Shown: positions 59,563 through 64,000 of the stretch, one piece after another | Layout of the letters: every line of letters begins with the position of its first letter | Numbering within the stretch: the stretch's first letter is position 1 | Assembly (NCBI GenBank): GCA_035998495.1 | Contig: DASYHP010000058.1 | Coordinates: forward strand, 46,903-110,902 | Source: Mesorhizobium_B sp035998495 | GTDB taxonomy: Bacteria > Pseudomonadota > Alphaproteobacteria > Rhizobiales > Rhizobiaceae | Direction: 5' to 3' | DNA length: 64,000 nucleotides | Notes under the pieces: generated by a model | What the model was told of the DNA's origin: nothing | What the model saw: the letters and a program-made list of their open reading frames with translations, nothing else | Database searches by the model: none | Translations under genes and position numbers: made by a program

Positions 59563-59976
59563 ATGGATATCGCCGGCATCTACAACTACGAGACGCTCTT
59601 CCCGCTGGAGCTCACGCGCCCCGACACGGAAGAGCCTCTTGGCATCACCTTTCAGATCCGCTCGGCCTCCAGCGACGAGGCCAAGCGGGTTCTCCGCAAG
59701 CATGTCGACGAGGTCACGGAACGCCAGCAGCGCGGCAAGCTCGTCAAGGGCGAGATGCGACTGCGGCAGGAGCTGGAGAAGGCCGCGTCCTGGATCGCCT
59801 CGTGGGACTGGGGCGAGCACACCTACCAGGGTGAAAAGCCGGAGTTCTCCTTCAAGAAGGCTTTGGCCATCCTGGAGCGGGAGGACTGGATCTATGCCCA
59901 GGTGAGTGAGGCGGCGAACAAGCTCGCAAATTTTACGAGCGCACCGCCGACGCCTGCTGCCAAGCGGTCGCGCTGA
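59563..59976 (+). CDS. Tail assembly chaperone, short (G) product
   Basis: 137 residues. MDIAGIYNYETLFPLELTRP then a helical part (DEAKRVLRKHVDEVTERQQR). Located between tail tube and tape measure like lambda gpG. It ends at a stop at 59976, but near its end carries the slippery heptamer A-AAT-TTT (59928-59934), which allows a -1 shift into the T frame. Expected from dosage: mostly short G and a little G-T fusion. Confidence 0.8.
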   Translation: MDIAGIYNYETLFPLELTRPDTEEPLGITFQIRSASSDEAKRVLRKHVDEVTERQQRGKLVKGEMRLRQELEKAASWIASWDWGEHTYQGEKPEFSFKKALAILEREDWIYAQVSEAANKLANFTSAPPTPAAKRSR

Positions 59977-60314
59977 CCGTCCGGTACGACACCAAGGACG
60001 AGAACGGAGAGACCCGGCGCCAGCGGAACGAGCGGTTCGGCCGGCCCGAGGTCAGCCCGACCGTGGAAGTCGAAGAGCACTGGGCGCACCTCTGGGAATG
60101 GTTTTGGCAGCTCAGCGCAGTTCGGGGGCAGGGCTTCTCAGGACCGGAGCCCATCACTTTCTCTGAGATCGCGAGCTGGACCGCGCTTACCGGCGAGATC
60201 GTGCGGCGAGAAGAGGTCCGCGTTTTGCTGGCGATGGACGCTGCCTATCGTGGTGCTGCGGCTGAGGAGCAGGAAGTAGCGCGAGCCCGATCACAGGACG
60301 GCGGCGCGAGGTAG
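59910..60314 (+). CDS. T-domain of tail assembly chaperone, made by -1 frameshift (G-T fusion)
   Basis: Frame open from 59910 to the stop at 60312-60314. EEHWAHLWEWFWQLSAVRGQ, GFSGPEPITFSEIASWTALT, GEIVRREEVRVLLAMDAAYR are typical of the T domain: the W..L..W..L...R.G.GP.PIT..EI..W motif. No convincing initiation site exists, so it is expected only as the 250-residue fusion joined at 59934. The pair would chaperone the tape measure protein. Confidence 0.78.
   Translation, partial: GGEQARKFYERTADACCQAVALTVRYDTKDENGETRRQRNERFGRPEVSPTVEVEEHWAHLWEWFWQLSAVRGQGFSGPEPITFSEIASWTALTGEIVRREEVRVLLAMDAAYRGAAAEEQEVARARSQDGGAR
59928..59934 (+). promoter_or_regulatory. Programmed -1 ribosomal frameshift site A-AAU-UUU
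   Basis: The heptamer fits X-XXY-YYZ exactly in the G reading frame (codons AAT TTT at 59929-59934). After slippage the codons are AAA TTT then TAC. The T frame has no good start of its own (it is closed by a TGA at 59907-59909 only 19 bases before the site). A small hairpin (CGGTC-N5-GACCG, 59965-59979) lies 30 bases downstream and might assist. Confidence 0.85.
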
Positions 60315-60325
60315 CGGCAGTGTTC

Positions 60326-60556
60326 TCACTTAGGCAAAGTGCTTTGCACCATGGCTTGGAAAGCTTCCATCACGTGCTTTGCGTCAGCTTGTCTGCGGAC
60401 ACCGAAGTTGTCGACGTGCGTTTGGAGACGCTGATGAAGGTTCCGAGCATTGGCTCCAGCCTCGATGGCGCTGAACATTGCCATGGTCACACCCATGAAG
60501 AGGGCCATCTCCTTTTCAGTGAGATCGCGTTCCAGCTTATCGAAATCGACTGCCAT
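60326..60556 (-). CDS. Small helical protein, leftward
   Basis: 76 residues: AVDFDKLERDLTEKEMALFM, GVTMAMFSAIEAGANARNLH, DAKHVMEAFQAMVQSTLPK. Shine-Dalgarno AAGGA precedes the ATG on the minus strand. It begins a block (60,326-62,583) of mainly leftward genes inserted between tail chaperone and tape measure genes. Not recognised. Confidence 0.5.
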   Translation of the reverse strand: MAVDFDKLERDLTEKEMALFMGVTMAMFSAIEAGANARNLHQRLQTHVDNFGVRRQADAKHVMEAFQAMVQSTLPK

Positions 60557-60599
60557 GGTGCATCCTTTCTAGGTGGGGAAAATGCAGCCTGATGCGGTG

Positions 60600-61154
60600 C
60601 TATCCGTTGCAGGCGCAGCCGCGGCCTTTCCGGCACTGTTTGCCCGCCGAGATGCAGCTATCACCGCAGGCAATGCCGGTGCGGCAGATTTTGCAGCACG
60701 ATGAGCGTACCTCCTGAACATCAGAGCGAGGTGTCATGACCGGTGCAGGCGCTCGATCAGTCGGAAAGGCGGTTTGTGCTTGTGACTCGATGGGCGTCAC
60801 TGCTGTCAGTGCATTGTTGCCGAAAGCCACACGGGCGAGCGTCCCGTCTGAGACTACTGCGAAACCAGTGCCGCTCATTCCGTCGCGCGAGCGAGTGACT
60901 GTCGCGTCCGCATAGCGGCCGTCGGAGCAGACCACAGGCACGGAGATCGTCGGCGTCGTGTCGAGGGCGTTATAGGTGCCGCTGCATCTGGTGCTGCTGT
61001 CTGACGTCGCGACCGCGAAGGTGCCGCCCGAAACAGCGGCTGTCGCGGTTCCAATCATCACTGTGCCGTCGGAAAGGCGGACGGCAGCAGGCACGGTGAG
61101 CGTGCCACATCCTGCCAAGATAACCAGCAGCAGGCCGATGAGCAGGCGGCGCAT
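60600..61154 (-). CDS. Lipoprotein with Cys-rich C-terminal motif
   Basis: 184 residues. Lipoprotein signal with lipobox ILAGC (Cys16). The middle is beta-rich and repetitive (GTVMIGTATAAVSGGTFAVA, ARVAFGNNALTAVT). The C-terminal 32 residues (SSCCKICRTGIACGDSCISA, GKQCRKGRGCACNG) form a dense Cys motif seen at the ends of many proteobacterial lipoproteins of unknown role; it probably folds around disulfides or metal. GGAGG lies 8 bases before the ATG. A surface lipoprotein in a prophage suggests superinfection exclusion or fitness cargo. Confidence 0.7.
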   Translation of the reverse strand: MRRLLIGLLLVILAGCGTLTVPAAVRLSDGTVMIGTATAAVSGGTFAVATSDSSTRCSGTYNALDTTPTISVPVVCSDGRYADATVTRSRDGMSGTGFAVVSDGTLARVAFGNNALTAVTPIESQAQTAFPTDRAPAPVMTPRSDVQEVRSSCCKICRTGIACGDSCISAGKQCRKGRGCACNG

Positions 61155-61264
61155 GGCCGAATCCTCCCATTTTGCGAGAGGGAATCAGAACCGCAACCGC
61201 GAGTCGAGGGGTTCCTACTCGAACGTCTCTCTGGTGCCGTCCTCGTAGACCACCGCGCAGACGC

Positions 61265-61648
61265 TTACTCGGAGGATTTCAGATAGCCCCGCGCCGCAAG
61301 CCGCTCCTGCACAAGGGCGCGAACGGCTTCGGGACGAGAGGGGGCGGAGGTGTCGGAAGCGTAGGCGTCAAGGGCGGCGAGAAGTGCCACATCAAAGGAC
61401 ACGGTGATGCTTTCACCTGTCACTGAAATAAGCGGAAGAATGTGTTTCGGCTCGACACCCAGAGCGGCGGCAAGATGCTGGCCCTCCTCGACTGTAGGTT
61501 CGCTGAGCCCGCGAATGAGGGAGGAGATACGATCTCGAGAGAGAGAGGTTTGCTCGGCTAGCCCGGCTTGTGTCCATCCCTTGGCGAGCATGAGCCGATA
61601 AAGCCTCCGCCCGAGTTCGTTCTTTGAAACAGGCGGCGGGGGAGCCAT
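61265..61648 (-). CDS. XRE helix-turn-helix fused to ribbon-helix-helix
   Basis: 127 residues. N-terminal XRE domain (ELGRRLYRLMLAKGWTQAGL, AEQTSLSRDRISSLIRGLSE). C-terminal half (ITVSFDVALLAALDAYASDT, APSRPEAVRALVQERLAARG) ends YLKSSE and resembles the ribbon-helix-helix of the next gene. Three bases separate it from that gene. The pair is probably one regulatory unit. Confidence 0.65.
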   Translation of the reverse strand: MAPPPPVSKNELGRRLYRLMLAKGWTQAGLAEQTSLSRDRISSLIRGLSEPTVEEGQHLAAALGVEPKHILPLISVTGESITVSFDVALLAALDAYASDTSAPSRPEAVRALVQERLAARGYLKSSE

Positions 61649-61651
61649 AAG

Positions 61652-61861
61652 CTACTCGCCAGCCTTCAGGTAGCCGTTCTGGCGAAGCCAGTCCGTGAGC
61701 GCGAGGCGAATGGCTTCGGGCCGGGTGGGCAAGGACGGGTGAGCCCGTCGGAACTCATCCACGGCAACAAGAAGGTCACGGGTAAGCCGGAGGTTTACAG
61801 GCTCGCTATCAACGGGCGGCCTACCCCTTTTCGATTTTTTAGCACCATCTATTGCATTCAT
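61652..61861 (-). CDS. Ribbon-helix-helix protein
   Basis: 69 residues: basic N-terminus (AKKSKRGRPPVDSEPVNLRL) then a strand and two helices (DLLVAVDEFRRAHPSLPTRP, EAIRLALTDWLRQNG) ending YLKAGE. It shares its C-terminal pattern with the fused protein downstream. Divergent from the Tat-type gene at 61953; a 91-bp shared promoter region lies between. Confidence 0.65.
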   Translation of the reverse strand: MNAIDGAKKSKRGRPPVDSEPVNLRLTRDLLVAVDEFRRAHPSLPTRPEAIRLALTDWLRQNGYLKAGE

Positions 61862-61952
61862 GATTTAACGGTGCCATAAAAGGCAGGCCGAAGCAAGGAC
61901 TGGCATCCACGCTTCGGCCCTAACCACAGAACGATCGCAGGAGGATCGAACC

Positions 61953-62369
61953 ATGGCTGACACTGCCTCTATCACGAGGCGCGCGATGTTGCGCGCAATT
62001 CCTTCAGTCGCTGCTGTTGTTGCCGTCCCGGCTTGTGAAGCCGTGGCGATGGCTGCTGAGCCCGAGCATCGGGACGCAAAGGTCCGGCGGCTTGCCAAGG
62101 AGCTTTCGGCCGCGCTCGACGACTATGGTGATGGCCGCTGGTCTGCGGAGGTTTATCCCGCCAGCCGCGGCCGTGACGGCAAGGGTGCCCTCCCGGTGCT
62201 CCTGGTGGATATCGAGGCCGCCGAGGAAGCGCAGCATTTCATCCGGCCGGAGCTGACGGCGCTGCTGGACGCGCACAGGAATGCCAGAACGGAAATCACC
62301 GTCGCGATGCAGGACGTGAGGACCGGAACCCAGTTCGGGATTTCAGAAGCCCATACCGGCATGACGTAG
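61953..62369 (+). CDS. Secreted protein with possible twin-arginine signal
   Basis: 138 residues. The N-terminus ADTASITRRAMLRAIPSVAA has two arginines and a hydrophobic stretch (VVAVPACEAVAMAA), which may be a Tat-like signal. The rest is helical (LLVDIEAAEEAQHFIRPELT). AGGAGG precedes the ATG. Not recognised; may be exported cargo. Confidence 0.5.
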   Translation: MADTASITRRAMLRAIPSVAAVVAVPACEAVAMAAEPEHRDAKVRRLAKELSAALDDYGDGRWSAEVYPASRGRDGKGALPVLLVDIEAAEEAQHFIRPELTALLDAHRNARTEITVAMQDVRTGTQFGISEAHTGMT

Positions 62370-62376
62370 GCCCCGA

Positions 62377-62583
62377 TCAACCGGAGGGTTGCTGTTCCTC
62401 TCGGAGAGGGAAGCCCTGCTCCACACAATAGGCAGTCAGGTTCGACATCCCACGACCTTCGGCTTGAACGCAGCCGAGCATTTCTAGGCGCTCAGCCCGC
62501 CAATCGGGAAACTGGCGGAACCACACGTACACCCCAGCCGCTCCGATGGCGGTCCCTAGAACAGCAGCAAGCACAACCCGCAT
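62377..62583 (-). CDS. Small membrane-anchored protein
   Basis: 68 residues from ATG 62583, with GGAGGGG four bases upstream on the minus strand. One N-terminal helix (RVVLAAVLGTAIGAAGVYVW), then a soluble part with two Cys (LGCVQAEGRG, AYCVEQGF). Convergent with the previous gene and 53 bp from the tape measure ATG. Confidence 0.55.
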   Translation of the reverse strand: MRVVLAAVLGTAIGAAGVYVWFRQFPDWRAERLEMLGCVQAEGRGMSNLTAYCVEQGFPLREEQQPSG

Positions 62584-62636
62584 CTCGCCCCTCCGAAGGG
62601 CTGGGACGCTACCGCACGTCGAAATCAGGAGCAATC

Positions 62637-63059
62637 ATGGCCGACATCGCCACGTTGGGCATCGAAGTCCGCTCTGATCAGGTTCGGAAGGGCGCATCCG
62701 ATCTCGACCAGTTCGCCAGTTCGGCCAAGAAGGCTGACGCAGCTTCCCAGAGCCTTTCCGCCGCCAACAAGAACACGGGTGCCGCTGCGGCGGTGGCGTC
62801 TGCCTCTCTGAACAGCGCGGCCAGCGCGGCGACCAAATCGGCGAACGCGACAAGCGCGGCCGCAGCGGCAACACGCGGGCTGGCGGTCGAAAGCTCTCAG
62901 GTTGAAAGGGGCACCGCCTTCCTGACGAAACTCTCTGCCGCCGCGCAGCGCGCCGAGACCGCCTCGAAAGGGCTGGCTGGAGCAACCAGGAGCACGAGTG
63001 CGGCGGTTGCCGCCGTTGCGTCGACGGCACAGACGGCCGCGACGGATTTCGGAAGGTAA
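62637..63059 (+). pseudogene. Truncated tape measure protein, N-terminal 140 residues
   Basis: MADIATLGIEVRSDQVRKGA is the usual start of tape measure proteins, followed by long Ala/Ser/Thr-rich helical repeats. Functional siphophage tape measures have several hundred to over a thousand residues; this one stops at 63057-63059. After the stop the same frame stays open for only 33 codons without tape-measure character, then unrelated genes follow. Either a foreign segment replaced the rest, or the rest lies beyond the insertion. The gene upstream order (tube, G, G-T, tape) supports the identity. Confidence 0.7.
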
Positions 63060-63177
63060 GCCTCGTCGGAACGTGCTCCCCTGGATTCTGGTGCAGCTTA
63101 TGCCTACGCTAAGCTGCGAGCCGCGATTCCCGCGTTGATTGTGGGGCTGGTGGCCCGCTAAAGCGGGAGGCATACGC

Positions 63178-63354
63178 GTGGAGTATCTATCGGAAGTAAT
63201 CAGCCTGCTTGTAGGCTTTTGCGGCGGGGCGTTGGTCACGATCGCATTCACCCGAAACAAGGTTCGAGGTGACGGCAGCGTCGTCGATCAGAGCCGTGCA
63301 CGGTCGGGCGGCGACATTGTCGGGGGGAACAAGTCTACGCGGCAAGGTAAGTAG
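63178..63354 (+). CDS. Single-helix membrane protein with VDQ...GGDIVGGNK motif
   Basis: 58 residues, GTG start with GGGAGG seven bases upstream. MEYLSEVISLLVGFCGGALV, a transmembrane helix, is followed by a charged segment and VDQSRARSGGDIVGGNKST. The GGDIVG-type motif recurs in the next gene (VDQTGAQADGDIVGRDK). In ABC-3C and related conflict systems this motif links an effector part to a C-terminal sensing part; here the membrane helix could be the effector. Overlaps the next frame by 86 bases. Confidence 0.6.
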   Translation: MEYLSEVISLLVGFCGGALVTIAFTRNKVRGDGSVVDQSRARSGGDIVGGNKSTRQGK

Positions 63355-63867
63355 CTGGTTGCCAGGCTCCCTTATCTTGCATCCCGGCGTCGATCAGACC
63401 GGAGCGCAGGCTGACGGGGACATTGTCGGGCGAGACAAAGTCACCGTCATACACAGCCGCGAGCGGGTCCTATCAGTAGTAGAGCGGCTGCTCGCCAACT
63501 TGCAGGTTGAAATCGATCGTCGCGCGCAAATCCAGCACACGATCGACCAGCTCCAGCGCTACTACCGTAAGCAAGCACCGGACGGGGTCGCTGGACTTGA
63601 GGCTAAGTTGCATCACTCCGGGAGAGAGTACGAACTACTATTTGCAATGGAGATGAAAGAGCAGTTCGCGAAATTGCTTGAGAGGTGGTCGCTATACGTC
63701 TCGGCTCAAGAGCTCTTCGTTGTCCTGCTGGCGAGAACTGAATACGAGTTCATGATGACCATATATCCTCAGTTGGGCGAACTTCGACACGTTGAGATCA
63801 ACCGACTGATAAACGACCATATCGTCGCGCCCACTGTAAACGAGTGTGGAGCGACGATACTACGGCT
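63269..63867 (+). pseudogene. ABC-3C-like C-terminal component, truncated by IS
   Basis: Frame from GTG 63269 (an in-frame TTG at 63377 is an alternative). After VDQTGAQADGDIVGRDKVTV come helical blocks LSVVERLLANLQVEIDRRAQ, LEAKLHHSGREYELLFAMEM, KEQFAKLLERWSLYVSAQEL, FVVLLARTEYEFMMTIYPQL, and NRLINDHIVAPTVNECGA. I recognise this as close to ABC-three-component C-terminal domains. Native reading ends near 63,867 at the IS junction; the frame then runs on through IS sequence to a stop at 63946. The final segment of the domain is missing. A partner ABC ATPase gene is not in view. Confidence 0.55.
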
Positions 63868-64000
63868 GAGACTCAATCACACCCAGAACGCCACGAGGGT
63901 TGCGAGGATGACGGCTGAGAGGAAGTTCCGGGCGAGCTTGTCGTAGCGGGTTGCGATGCGCCTGAAGTCCTTGAGCCGGCAGAAGGCCGCCTCGATGCGC
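63868..64000 (-). mobile_element. IS5-family (IS427-group) insertion sequence, incomplete at window edge
   Basis: The right part of the window holds the 3' end of a leftward transposase gene, preceded by GAGACTCAATC near 63,868, a likely terminal inverted repeat. Only one end is visible. The boundary is approximate (plus or minus several bases) and the target duplication cannot be checked. It interrupts the ABC-3C-like gene. Confidence 0.7.
63877..64000 (-). CDS. IS5-family transposase, C-terminal end
   Basis: The minus strand reads IEAAFCRLKDFRRIATRYDK, then LARNFLSAVILATLVAFWV and stop (TGA at 63877-63879). This is the strongly conserved C-terminus of IS5/IS427-group DDE transposases, including the catalytic Glu in the IE-x-x-F region. 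The rest of the gene lies beyond the window. Confidence 0.88.
   Translation of the reverse strand, partial: RIEAAFCRLKDFRRIATRYDKLARNFLSAVILATLVAFWV

Larger units (their letters stand above)
25968..64000. mobile_element. Integrated siphophage-type prophage, right end outside the window
   Basis: From the tRNA fragment onward the gene set is phage: tyrosine recombinase, recombination genes, CI/Cro switch, replication genes, terminase, portal, scaffold, capsid, connectors, tail tube, tail chaperones and tape measure. Genes are short and overlap by 1-8 bases in most places. Tail fibre and lysis genes are not seen and would lie beyond the window. The tape measure gene is broken, so the element is probably not able to make normal tails. 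Confidence 0.93.

Noticed and set aside
60063..60314. Separate tail gene starting at GTG 60063
   Set aside because: The frame is open back to 59910, encodes T-domain residues before 60063, and is joined to the upstream gene by an ideal -1 slippery site, so a frameshift fusion is preferred.
61215..61290. Short minus-strand frame ending VVYEDGTRETFE
   Set aside because: The peptide looks protein-like, but no start codon with a ribosome-binding site was found and most of the frame lies inside the XRE-RHH gene.

Overview
The window looks like a high-GC alphaproteobacterial chromosome, probably Hyphomicrobiales (Rhizobiales). The reasons are the glgP-glgB-glgC-glgA-pgm-glgX order, the Sinorhizobium-like fructose ABC transporter with its ROK repressor, and strongly GC-biased third positions. 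This assignment comes from reading the sequence; no search was run.

Positions 1-25,967 are ordinary chromosome. On the left are a 5'-truncated cysQ, a DegT-type aminotransferase, a PfkB sugar kinase and a ROK repressor. The repressor diverges from an frcBCA-like sugar importer across a palindromic operator. A complete glycogen cluster follows (phosphorylase, branching enzyme, ADP-glucose pyrophosphorylase, synthase, phosphoglucomutase, debranching enzyme). Next come an oligopeptide ABC operon with a fused OppDF ATPase and a convergent UDP-glucose 6-dehydrogenase. In both transporter operons a GC-rich hairpin sits between the binding-protein gene and the first permease gene.

At 25,968 the chromosome breaks into a prophage. 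The junction is a 48-nt 3' fragment of a tRNA-Pro(CGG) gene, next to a tyrosine recombinase. The prophage fills the rest of the window and its right end is not reached. The leftward early arm (34,556 to 26,132) has about 20 tightly overlapping small genes, including a RecE-like exonuclease, a RecT annealing protein, two HNH/zinc-type genes, an Xis-like protein and the integrase. The immunity region (34,600-40,010) has a LexA/CI-type repressor, a Cro-like protein and TTGCCA-N2-TGGCAA operators on both sides. It also carries two cargo blocks: a DUF488 plus partner pair and a seven-gene minus-strand operon whose promoter region has two perfect DnaA boxes. The rightward early arm (40,011-48,186) encodes DUF3102-like, LexA-like, methyltransferase, RuvC-like and DnaB-like proteins and small regulators. 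The late arm (49,690-63,059) is a siphophage module: terminase, DUF4055 portal, scaffold, capsid, head-tail connectors, tail terminator, tail tube, tail chaperones with a textbook -1 frameshift site, and tape measure.

The tape measure gene stops after 140 codons. It is followed by a small cassette: a 58-residue membrane protein and a larger protein that share a VDQ-GGDIVG-like motif. The larger protein resembles the C-terminal component of ABC-three-component (ABC-3C) conflict systems, and an IS5-family insertion cuts it short near 63,868. The prophage is therefore probably tail-defective as it stands, and it carries two candidate conflict or accessory systems: the DUF488 pair and the ABC-3C-like cassette.
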